Shown: positions 1-7,790 of the stretch, piece after piece
Layout of the letters: every line of letters begins with the position of its first letter
How positions within the stretch are numbered: the stretch's first letter is position 1
From: a bacterium
Lineage (GTDB): Bacteria; Patescibacteriota; Minisyncoccia; UBA6257; UBA9933
NCBI GenBank assembly: GCA_030693235.1
Contig: JAUYBE010000016.1
Coordinates: forward strand, 1-35,916
Reading direction: 5' to 3'
DNA length: 35,916 nt
Position numbers and translations under genes: made by a program
Notes under the pieces: model-generated
Seen by the model: the letters and a program-made list of their open reading frames with translations, nothing else
Told to the model about the DNA's origin: nothing
Database searches by the model: none

Positions 1-130
1 ATGGAGGGGTTCAAGGGGAGGAAATTTTTGTCCGTGAGCCGAAGCGAAGGCCCGCCGCCCCGCGCTTTGGGCGCGGGAGCCGAAGCAGAAAAATTGACTT
101 TTCCTTTTAGAAGAAAAAAATCGGCGCGCG

Positions 131-168
131 CAAAATAAAAATGTCCATTAATGGGCATTTTTATTTTG
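131..168. terminator. AT-rich hairpin, possible bidirectional terminator downstream of tRNA-Asn
   Basis: CAAAATAAAAATGtCCATtaATGGgCATTTTTATTTTG is a near-perfect inverted repeat just 3' of the minus-strand tRNA. Confidence 0.65.
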
Positions 169-177
169 CTTTTCAGG

Positions 178-249
178 CTCCGGCGGTAGGATTCGAACCT
201 ACAACCTACTCCTTAACAGGGAGCCGCACTACCATTGTGCTACGCCGGA
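178..249 (-). tRNA. tRNA-Asn (anticodon GTT)
   Basis: Reverse complement TCCGGCG...CTCCCTGTTAAGGAG...GTAGGTTCGAATCCTACCGCCGGA folds as a cloverleaf; anticodon loop CTGTTAA; CCA not encoded. Confidence 0.95.
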
Positions 250-271
250 ATATTTAATTTTAAAAATTCTA

Positions 272-655
272 CTAAATTTTTCTTATTTTATCAATTTTGT
301 TTTTAATTTCTTCCAAGTCGGATTTTATATGGTTTAAACTTATTGATTCTTTTTTGATTTCTTTTTCGGTTTTTTCGTCTATTCTTTTTTCCTCTTTAAT
401 GCCGCTGATAATAATTTGGTCGCCAATAAAAAATGAAATAAATAAGCCTATTAACGAGAGAATAGCAACACCGAGAATCGCCGAGATTAACCCGCTTATC
501 TCCAAACTGTCGGCAATCATCCAAATCCCCCGCCACAATAAAATAATGCCGATACTGCCGATTAAAGCGTATAACCACGGACGATGGCTTAAATTCGCCC
601 TGATTTTATCTTCCAGTTTGTCGAAAAATTTAATGAGTTTCATAAAAACTTGCAA
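272..655 (-). CDS. Small membrane protein, two predicted TM segments plus charged C-terminal coiled coil
   Basis: ORF track; hydrophobic stretches WLYALIGSIGIILLW and LISAILGVAILSLIGLFISFFI; no family recognised. Confidence 0.6.
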   Translation of the reverse strand: MQVFMKLIKFFDKLEDKIRANLSHRPWLYALIGSIGIILLWRGIWMIADSLEISGLISAILGVAILSLIGLFISFFIGDQIIISGIKEEKRIDEKTEKEIKKESISLNHIKSDLEEIKNKIDKIRKI

Positions 656-664
656 TTTCCTTTC

Positions 665-740
665 TGGTGCGCCCGGTAGGAATCGAACCTACGACCATCT
701 CCTTAAAAGGGAGCTGCTCTGCCGACTGAGCTACGGGCGC
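665..740 (-). tRNA. tRNA-Lys (anticodon TTT), CCA encoded
   Basis: Reverse complement GCGCCCGTAGCTCAGTCGGCAGAGCAGCTCCCTTTTAAGGAGATGGTCGTAGGTTCGATTCCTACCGGGCGCACCA. Confidence 0.97.
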
Positions 741-785
741 GTTATTCAATAGAATTTAGGATTTAGAATATAGAATTTAGAAGGA

Positions 786-1886
786 TTAATCAAGCTCTTT
801 TTCTAAATCCTCAAGTATCTTTTTCGCTTTGGCGCTTAATTTTTTCGGAGTTTTTATTGTTAATTCCACGATTAAATCGCCTTTGCCATAACTGCCGAAC
901 CGCGGCATTCCTTCGCCGGAAATTTTCAAATTATTTTTCAAATCAAATCCAGCCGGAATTTCAGTTTTTAATCGGTTGCCGGAAATCGTCGGAATTTCAA
1001 TTTTCTTTTCCAACAGCAAATCAATTATATTGGCTTCCTTTTTAATTATCAAGTCATCGCCTCGGCGCTGAAAAACGGAATGCGACTTTATTTTGATTAT
1101 TACATAAAGATCGCCTTCGGCCATTCCTCTTTCTCCGGCTTCGCCGGCTCCTTTAATTTTGATAATCTGGCCGTCGCTGATTCCCGGCCGAATCTCAATT
1201 TTTAGCGTCCGCTCGCCTATTGCCTTACCGCTTCCTTTGCAAGTTTCGCAAATTTTCTTGGGAATCTGGCCTATTCCGAAACATTGCCGGCACGGCTTCA
1301 CTTGAATGAAGTTGCCGAAAAAACTCTGGCGCGCTTCTTTTATTTCTCCGCGACCGCCGCAAACACCGCACTGGTCAAAACCGGCCTTGGGGTCATTGCC
1401 CAAACCATGACATTTTTCGCATTTAACCAGCGTCCGATAATTAAAATTTTTTTCAACGCCCCTGAAAGCTTCTTCCAAAGTAATTTCCTGAATAATCTGA
1501 ATATCGGCTCCGCGATGATAAGTGCGGCGCTTCTGTTTCACTCCCATGCCTTCGAAAAAAGCGTCAAAAATATCGCCCAAATCTCCGAAATCGCCGAAAT
1601 CGCCAGCGCCGCCGAAATCAAATTTCACTTCGCCAAAAGGACCCTGAGCAGAGCCGAAGGGAGAAAAACCGCCGAAGGGATCAAATCCGCCGGCGCCGAA
1701 TTGATCATACTGCGCCCGCTTTTCTTTGTTGGATAAAACCTGATACGCTTCGTTGATTTCTTTAAATTTCTTGTCGTCTCCACCGCCTTTGTCCGGATGA
1801 TATTTATGCGCCAACTTCCGAAAAGCTTTTTTAACTTCTTCTTCAGAAGCATTCTTATTAATATTGAGAATTTTATAGTAATCCAT
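786..1886 (-). CDS. dnaJ: Chaperone DnaJ
   Basis: J domain with HPD (AHKYHPDKGGG), G/F-rich region, four CxxCxGxG zinc motifs (CEKCHGLG, CGVCGGRG, CRQCFGIG, CETCKGSG). Confidence 0.97.
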   Translation of the reverse strand: MDYYKILNINKNASEEEVKKAFRKLAHKYHPDKGGGDDKKFKEINEAYQVLSNKEKRAQYDQFGAGGFDPFGGFSPFGSAQGPFGEVKFDFGGAGDFGDFGDLGDIFDAFFEGMGVKQKRRTYHRGADIQIIQEITLEEAFRGVEKNFNYRTLVKCEKCHGLGNDPKAGFDQCGVCGGRGEIKEARQSFFGNFIQVKPCRQCFGIGQIPKKICETCKGSGKAIGERTLKIEIRPGISDGQIIKIKGAGEAGERGMAEGDLYVIIKIKSHSVFQRRGDDLIIKKEANIIDLLLEKKIEIPTISGNRLKTEIPAGFDLKNNLKISGEGMPRFGSYGKGDLIVELTIKTPKKLSAKAKKILEDLEKELD

Positions 1887-2873
1887 TTATTTTAAAATGA
1901 TGATTTCTCTGCTTCTTCCTTCCAACATTATAACGCTGAGTCCCAGCGCCAAACAAATTTCGTAAATAAAATACGCCAAAATCGTCGCCAGCCATCTGAT
2001 CGGCAAAGCCAAGCTGATTATGCTCAAAAAAATTAAAACGGCGACACCGACCGGAACGACAACCCTGATATTTTCCGGCAATTCAGAAAATTTTTTAACC
2101 ATTGCCCGATAAAGCGTTTCCAAAGTTCCGATTTTGGGATTGACCGGAGCGCCGATAAAATCCGAAAACTTATCTTCCAATTCTTTGGCCGATTGATTGA
2201 TTAATTGATTTTTAACGTTCGCCGGCAATAATTTCAATTGGGAATTTTGCTCAATTTGATTAACAGCCAAATTTTTCGCCAATTCGCCGACCGGTAAAAA
2301 AAGATTGAACCCGGGTAAAAAATTCTGGACTATTTTCATATTAACTACAGGAGAAATCATTTTTTCAAAAGTTGATTGCGAAATGAAAAACTCTTTTTCA
2401 TCCATACCGCCAACGCTGACATAGGCAATGCCGATAAACAACGCTAAAGCGGCAATCGCCTTGGGCAAAACTTTTTTTCCCACCCGCCAAAATCTGATTT
2501 TCATCATATTTTCCAATTCTAATCGGCCGCTATAATTAGCCCAAAGAAGAATTAAAAAACTTGCCAAAGCTCCGATTGCGATATTAACCGATAAATGATT
2601 GTAAAACGCCGCCAAAAACGCCAAACTTTCCAGAAAAATAATCTGACTGGCTCGGAATCCGCTTTTGATAAAAAACACGCCGATTAAAAAAACTGTCAAA
2701 AAACTTAAAAATACCAAAAAGGAAAACAATAAAAAATCCAGTCGGCTTTCAAGAATAAATAGCTTTAAAAAATAGCCGAAGAAAAAAGAAAAAATTATTC
2801 CCAAAGCGGCCAAAACAATAATTTTAGGAATTGATCTGTCAACTTCAATTGCCTGTGCTTGGTTGTCCATCAT
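1887..2873 (-). CDS. Multi-TM membrane protein of unknown function between dnaK and dnaJ
   Basis: Several hydrophobic segments; ORF overlaps the 3' end of dnaK and abuts dnaJ; no family recognised. Confidence 0.7.
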   Translation of the reverse strand: MMDNQAQAIEVDRSIPKIIVLAALGIIFSFFFGYFLKLFILESRLDFLLFSFLVFLSFLTVFLIGVFFIKSGFRASQIIFLESLAFLAAFYNHLSVNIAIGALASFLILLWANYSGRLELENMMKIRFWRVGKKVLPKAIAALALFIGIAYVSVGGMDEKEFFISQSTFEKMISPVVNMKIVQNFLPGFNLFLPVGELAKNLAVNQIEQNSQLKLLPANVKNQLINQSAKELEDKFSDFIGAPVNPKIGTLETLYRAMVKKFSELPENIRVVVPVGVAVLIFLSIISLALPIRWLATILAYFIYEICLALGLSVIMLEGRSREIIILK

Positions 2874-4677
2874 CTCCTTTATTATACATTGCTTGCCCGA
2901 TTTTTTGAAGTTCCAAAGAAAGTTCGGAGATTGCGGATTTTATTGATTCAATATTATCGCTACCCTGAGCCTGCCGAAGGGTTTCGGTTTTCTGATTTAC
3001 CGCGTCTTTGATTTCTTGGGAAACTTTATCGCCGGCGTCTTTTATTGATTTTTCCGCCAAGTAAATCATCTGCTCGGCTTGATTGCGAACTTCGGTCAAT
3101 TCTTTTTTATTTTTGTCTTCTTCGGCATGAGCAGTAGCTTCGTTTTTTAATTTTTCTATTTCATCTTTAGAAAGCTGGGTTGAAGCTTCTATTCTGATTG
3201 ATTGGCTTTTACCCGTTGCCTTATCTTTCGCCGAAACGTTCAAAATGCCGTTGGCGTCAATATCAAACGACACTTCAATTTGCGGAGTGCCGCGACCGGA
3301 CGGCGGAATGCCGTCCAAAATAAATCTTGCCAAAGTTTTATTATCAGCGGCCATTGATCGTTCACCTTGTAAAATATGAATTTCAACGGAAGTTTGATTG
3401 TCGCCGGCCGTTGAAAAAACCTGAGATTTGGCGGTCGGAATAGTGGTATTCTTTTCAATAATCGGCGTAGCGATACCGCCAAAAGTTTCAATGCCTAGAG
3501 TCAAAGGCGACACGTCCAAAAGCAAAACATCTTTAACGTCTCCTTGAAAAATTCCCGCTTGAATCGCGGCGCCGATTGCCACCACTTCATCGGGGTTGAT
3601 GCCTTTGTGCGGTTCTTTGCCGAAAAGTTTTTTAACCGCTTCCTGAATCGCCGGCATTCTCGTCTGTCCGCCAACCAAAACCAATTCGTCAATATCGGAA
3701 ATTTTCAAACCGGCTTCGGAAACTGTTTTCTTTACCAATTCAATTGACCGCTCAATTTCCGATTTAACCAATTCCTCAAGTTTCGCCCGGCTGAATTTCA
3801 TCAAAAAATGTTTCGGACCGGCAGCGTCGGAAGTTATATAAGGCAAATTAATTTCAGTTTCAAAAACCGTGGAAAGTTCGTGTTTGGCTTTTTCCGCCGC
3901 TTCTTTTAATCTTTGAAGCGCCAAAGGGTCATTGGAAATATCGATGCCTTCCTGTTTTTTATATTCGGAAACCAGATGCTCAATGATTTTTCTGTCAAAA
4001 TCGTCGCCGCCCAAATGAGTGTCGCCGCCTGTGGATTTAACTTCAACAACGTCATCGCCGACTTCCAAAACCGAAATGTCAAAAGTGCCGCCGCCGAAAT
4101 CGTAAACAACAATTTTTTCATTTTTTTGCTTGTTAAGGCCGTAAGCCAAAGCCGCGGCAGTCGGTTCGTTAATAATCCGGCGGACTTTCAAACCGGCAAT
4201 TTCTCCGGCGTTTTTTGTCGCCTGTCTCTGGGAATCGTCAAAATAAGCCGGCACGGTAATCACCGCTTCTTCTATTTTTTCTCCCAACTTCGCTTCGGCG
4301 TCTGCTTTTAATTTCGCCAAAACCATCGCCGAAATTTCTTCCGGTTTGTACCAGCGATCGCCCATTTTTATTTCCACTCCACCGGTCGCCGACTTTTGAA
4401 TATCAAAAGGCAGCCAGGTTTTATCGCGCTGAATTTCCGGAACGTCAAAACCGCGACCGATTAATCGCTTGACGGAAAAAACCGTATTTTTTGAATTAAC
4501 CACGGTCTGGCGTTTTGCCAAAAGTCCAACCAGACGCTCGCCTGATTTGCTTAAAGCCGCCACCGACGGCGTAGTGCGATTGCCCTCGTGATTTTCCAAA
4601 ATTTTCGGCTCGCCAGCTTCAATAACCGCCATCGCCGAATTAGTTGTACCGAGATCAATACCAAGTATTTTTGACAT
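2845..4677 (-). CDS. dnaK: Molecular chaperone DnaK (Hsp70)
   Basis: [58 protein letters not shown]. Confidence 0.98.
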   Translation of the reverse strand: MSKILGIDLGTTNSAMAVIEAGEPKILENHEGNRTTPSVAALSKSGERLVGLLAKRQTVVNSKNTVFSVKRLIGRGFDVPEIQRDKTWLPFDIQKSATGGVEIKMGDRWYKPEEISAMVLAKLKADAEAKLGEKIEEAVITVPAYFDDSQRQATKNAGEIAGLKVRRIINEPTAAALAYGLNKQKNEKIVVYDFGGGTFDISVLEVGDDVVEVKSTGGDTHLGGDDFDRKIIEHLVSEYKKQEGIDISNDPLALQRLKEAAEKAKHELSTVFETEINLPYITSDAAGPKHFLMKFSRAKLEELVKSEIERSIELVKKTVSEAGLKISDIDELVLVGGQTRMPAIQEAVKKLFGKEPHKGINPDEVVAIGAAIQAGIFQGDVKDVLLLDVSPLTLGIETFGGIATPIIEKNTTIPTAKSQVFSTAGDNQTSVEIHILQGERSMAADNKTLARFILDGIPPSGRGTPQIEVSFDIDANGILNVSAKDKATGKSQSIRIEASTQLSKDEIEKLKNEATAHAEEDKNKKELTEVRNQAEQMIYLAEKSIKDAGDKVSQEIKDAVNQKTETLRQAQGSDNIESIKSAISELSLELQKIGQAMYNKGDDGQPSTGN

Positions 4678-4751
4678 GTTGTAATTGTTGTAATGTTATA
4701 AATGTTCTAAGTGATTTTTCATTACAACATTTAGAACAAATAGAACATTAT
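4677..4751. repeat. Inverted tandem-repeat spacer, unit ~TGTTNTAA
   Basis: Arm 1 TGTTGTAAT TGTTGTAA TGTTATAAA TGTTCTAA; arm 2 TTACAACA TTTAGAACA AATAGAACA. Confidence 0.8.
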
Positions 4752-4757
4752 ATCTTT

Positions 4758-5255
4758 TTACTTTGCTACTTTCACTCTCGCCGGCCTGACTAATTTGCCG
4801 TTCAATAAATATCCTCTTTCCACTTCCTCAATAATTATTCCCGACGGCTTATCCGATTCAACGCTTGCGATGGCTTCTTGCAAAGCTGGGTCAAACGGCT
4901 GACCGACCGAAACGATTACTCTTTCTAATCCCTGCTGTTTCAAAGCGTCTTCCAATTGATGGCGAATCAAATACAAACCTTTTTGAATTTTCCTGTCGCC
5001 ATCATTCCCTAAAGATATCAAAGCTAAATCAAAACTGTCCAAAACATTAATCAATTCTTTGACTAAAGATTCGTTGGCGAATTTAATCATCATTTCAAAC
5101 CTCTTCGCCTCGTCTTTTTTATAATTGAGCAAATCCGCTTTCGCCCGCTTCCAACCGTCAAGATATTCGTCTCGCTCTTTTTGACACCTCGTCGATTCGT
5201 CTGTTTCAACTTCTTTTTCTTTTTGATTTTTATCTTCTTGATGTTCTTCAATCAT
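4758..5255 (-). CDS. grpE: Nucleotide exchange factor GrpE
   Basis: GrpE-like: acidic N-terminus, YLDGWKRAKADLLNYKKDEAKR, GLERV...GQPFDPALQEAIA, C-terminal VERGYLLNGKLVRPARVKVAK. Confidence 0.95.
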   Translation of the reverse strand: MIEEHQEDKNQKEKEVETDESTRCQKERDEYLDGWKRAKADLLNYKKDEAKRFEMMIKFANESLVKELINVLDSFDLALISLGNDGDRKIQKGLYLIRHQLEDALKQQGLERVIVSVGQPFDPALQEAIASVESDKPSGIIIEEVERGYLLNGKLVRPARVKVAK

Positions 5256-5260
5256 TTCAA

Positions 5261-5295
5261 CTCTTTGATTATAAAAATAATCAAGGAGCTGTCAA
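5261..5295 (-). promoter_or_regulatory. grpE promoter with overlapping 12-4-12 inverted repeat
   Basis: Minus strand TTGACA (5290-5295) - 16 nt - TATAAT (5268-5273); CTCTTTGATTAT-aaaa-ATAATCAAGGAG at 5261-5288, one mismatch. Confidence 0.75.
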
Positions 5296-5477
5296 GAGAG
5301 GAATGATATAAAATAAAATAGGGGCATATGTATTATCAACTTTTTACGCGATCGCGTATGGATTACTAAGGATTACTAATTGGTTTTTTGTGTTAAAATC
5401 GCGCCGATTAATCATAATTTGTCCGCCTCTTTATTTTATTATTTATCTTACTACGCTACCGCTCGCGACAATAAACG

Positions 5478-5499
5478 GCGCTCTAATCGGTTAGAGCAC
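5478..5499. promoter_or_regulatory. Operator-like palindrome 3 for the TrpR-like regulator
   Basis: gcgctcta-atcggt-tagagcac, 8-6-8 geometry as at 5899 and 5917. Confidence 0.6.
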
Positions 5500-5510
5500 C
5501 TATATTATTT

Positions 5511-5870
5511 TTATACGCCTTTATATTTAGGCCATTTCGAAAATCTTGGCTCGCGTTTATTTGAAGAACCGAATTCCGACCAAACTTTTTTCTTTCTTAT
5601 TGGTTTTTTAAGGCCTTTTTTAACAAAGCTTACGGTATTGTAATGAACATCGGCAATCTCGCAAATTTTGCGGTAAGTAAATCCTTGCTTTAATAAATAG
5701 ACCACTATTAAACGTTTTTCCAAAAGATTTAATTCCGAAGGAGTAAGCGCTCTGCTTAAAGTTTTTATTATTTCTTTTTCGGATTTTGCCCGGCTAATTT
5801 CTTTTATCGCTTCTTCCCAAATTTTTTTCTTAAAATCTTCCTCAAAATATTTTTTACTGGTATTACTCAT
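5511..5870 (-). CDS. TrpR/YerC-like helix-turn-helix transcriptional regulator
   Basis: LSRALTPSELNLLEKRLIVVYLLKQGFTYRKICEIADVHYNTVSFVKKGL resembles the Trp repressor superfamily HTH (TrpR/YerC/YecD). Confidence 0.8.
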   Translation of the reverse strand: MSNTSKKYFEEDFKKKIWEEAIKEISRAKSEKEIIKTLSRALTPSELNLLEKRLIVVYLLKQGFTYRKICEIADVHYNTVSFVKKGLKKPIRKKKVWSEFGSSNKREPRFSKWPKYKGV

Positions 5871-5882
5871 AGTTATTATATC

Positions 5883-5911
5883 ATTATACCAAATAAATGC
5901 GCTCTATTCAA
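5883..5911 (-). promoter_or_regulatory. Promoter of the TrpR-like gene
   Basis: Minus strand TTGAAT (5906-5911) - 17 nt - TATAAT (5883-5888); -35 sits in the operator-like palindrome. Confidence 0.75.
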
Positions 5912-5938
5912 TTAGAGCGCTCTATCGCGATAGAGCGC
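5899..5938. promoter_or_regulatory. Two overlapping operator-like palindromes
   Basis: gcgctcta-ttcaat-tagagcgc (5899-5920) and perfect 22-bp gcgctctatcgcgatagagcgc (5917-5938) sharing GCGC. Confidence 0.8.
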
Positions 5939-6029
5939 CATATTTTATATTACTGAATAATTTTATTAAATACTCTAAATACACTAAATGCTCTAAATGC
6001 TTTTGGTGTTTTAAAAATAAAAAGTAAAA

Positions 6030-6053
6030 AGGGCAGCGCCGAAGACGCTGCCT
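6030..6053 (-). terminator. Rho-independent terminator, minus strand
   Basis: Minus strand GGCAGCGtcttcggCGCTGCC followed by CTTTTTACTTTTTATTTTT. Confidence 0.75.
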
Positions 6054-6308
6054 TGTAAAATTTTTATCCCGCTATTTTCTTGTATACCCGCCACGGCATT
6101 AACCAGAGCGGAATTTCGCGCAGCCACCACTGCCACCGTGAACGCGTCCACCATTGAGTTGAATCTTTATCATACCAGTTTTTTGAAAGATCACTGCAAT
6201 CATCATTTTTTGTACTGCTTAATACTTAGCATAAAACTTTTTAGATGTCAAGGTTTTTGTTGGTATTGCGGAAACAGGCAAATTTGTAATAAAATTAACC
6301 AATATACA

Positions 6309-7709
6309 ATGATTAAACTCTACGACACTCTTTCTCGGAAAAAACAGATTTTCAGGCCGCTTAGCAATAAAGCGGTTAAAATTTATGCTTGCGGGCCGAC
6401 GGTTTACGATTTTGCCCATATCGGCAATCTTCGGACTTATATTTTTGAGGATATTCTGCGCCGGACGCTTGAATATAACGGCTATAAAATAAAACAAGTG
6501 ATGAACATCACCGATGTTGAAGATAAAATCATTAAAAAAGCCAAAGCCGAGAAAAAAGATATTTTTGAAATTACAAAACCGTATACAAAAATTTTCTTTG
6601 GCGACCTTAAAAAATTAAACATTGAAAAATCCGAATTTTATCCCAAAGCCACCGAGCACATCAAAGAGATGGTCTGCTTGATTAAAAAATTAATCGCCAA
6701 GGGATTTGCTTATCGCGGCGAGGACGGCTCAATATATTTCAGTATTTCGAAATTTCGAAATTACGGCGAACTTTCCAGACTTAAAAAAAGAGAGTTGAAA
6801 ATCGGAGTCAGAATTGAGGCTGATGAATATAATAAAAATCAAGCGCAGGATTTTGTTTTGTGGAAAATGGCGAAAGTCGGCGAACCGTCTTGGCCAAGCC
6901 CGTGGGGATGGGGCCGGCCGGGCTGGCATATTGAATGTTCGGCGATGAGTATGAAATATCTCGGCGAAACATTGGACATTCATACCGGCGCCGTTGATTT
7001 GATTTTCCCCCATCACGAAAACGAAATCGCCCAATCCGAAGCCGCCACCGGAAAAAAATTCGTCAAATACTGGCTGCATAGCGAACATCTTTTGGTTAAT
7101 AACCAGAAAATGTCAAAATCGCTCGGCAATATTTTCACGCTCCACGATATTGAAAGAAAAAGTTTTAATCCCCTCGCCTTCCGATATCTAATTCTAACGA
7201 CCCACTATCGTTCAAAACTGAATTTCACTTGGGAATCGCTTGAGGCGGCGCAAAACGCCTTGAATAAACTCTACAAGATTGCTTCGGCTTCGCCTCGCAA
7301 TGACAGGGCGGAAAACGAGAAAAGAAAAAAATTCTACTCTTACGAAGTTCAACTTTGCAAGAGGACATCAGATATCCAAAAATACGAAAATCAGTTTCTG
7401 GCCGCCATTAACGACGATTTAAATATGCCGAAAGCGTTAGTCGTTGTCTGGCAAATTGTCAAAGACGATAATCTCGTTCCAAGCGCCAAAAAACGCCTGC
7501 TTCTTAAATTTGACAATGTTTTAGGCCTTGAATTAAACAAAATTAAACCCTTAAAAATCCCGCAAAAAATCAAGCGATTGGCGGCTCAACGGGAGAAATT
7601 AAGAATTAATAAACAGTTTATTCAAGCCGACGCCTTGCGAAAGAAAATAGAAGAATTAGGATACGAGATAGAAGACGCGCCGCAAGGACCAAAAGTCCTG
7701 CGGAATTGA
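6309..7709 (+). CDS. cysS: Cysteinyl-tRNA synthetase
   Basis: MIKLYDTLSRKKQIFRPL, KIYACGPTVYDFAHIGNLRTY, WHIECSAMSMKYLG, KMSKSLGN. Start at 6309 preferred over ORF-track 6138. Confidence 0.96.
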   Translation: MIKLYDTLSRKKQIFRPLSNKAVKIYACGPTVYDFAHIGNLRTYIFEDILRRTLEYNGYKIKQVMNITDVEDKIIKKAKAEKKDIFEITKPYTKIFFGDLKKLNIEKSEFYPKATEHIKEMVCLIKKLIAKGFAYRGEDGSIYFSISKFRNYGELSRLKKRELKIGVRIEADEYNKNQAQDFVLWKMAKVGEPSWPSPWGWGRPGWHIECSAMSMKYLGETLDIHTGAVDLIFPHHENEIAQSEAATGKKFVKYWLHSEHLLVNNQKMSKSLGNIFTLHDIERKSFNPLAFRYLILTTHYRSKLNFTWESLEAAQNALNKLYKIASASPRNDRAENEKRKKFYSYEVQLCKRTSDIQKYENQFLAAINDDLNMPKALVVVWQIVKDDNLVPSAKKRLLLKFDNVLGLELNKIKPLKIPQKIKRLAAQREKLRINKQFIQADALRKKIEELGYEIEDAPQGPKVLRN

Positions 7710-7781
7710 CCTAATTAATCTAATTTCTAAATAATGACCCAAGCCCCAAAATTTATTAGAAATTAGGTTAATTAGAAATTT
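7710..7781. repeat. Inverted-repeat spacer, unit CTAATT/AATTAG
   Basis: acctaattaatctaatttctaaataa (7710-7735) versus tattagaaattaggttaattagaaat; AGAAATTAG(G/A)TTAATTAG pairs with one mismatch. Confidence 0.8.
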
Positions 7782-7790
7782 AAGATTTTT

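Noticed and set aside
1-141. Plus-strand short ORF open to the window start (MEGFKGRKFLSVSRSEG...)
   Set aside because: 45 codons, low-complexity GCCGAAGC words, no recognisable homology; may be the end of an upstream gene or non-coding repeat.
297-752. Plus-strand 151-aa ORF
   Set aside because: Antisense to the 127-aa membrane protein ORF and reads through tRNA-Lys; a composition artefact.
748-782. TAGAATTTAG direct repeats between tRNA-Lys and dnaJ (and similar CTCTAAATG words at 5967-6000)
   Set aside because: Likely related to the spacer-repeat family but only one arm is present, so not counted as full inverted tandem repeats.
5261-5288. CIRCE element for HrcA
   Set aside because: Neither the arm sequence nor the 9-nt spacer matches CIRCE; kept as a separate inverted repeat.
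6138-6308. N-terminal extension of CysS in the ORF track
   Set aside because: The 57-aa extension shows no CysRS similarity; the conserved start MIKLYDTLSRKKQ is at 6309.
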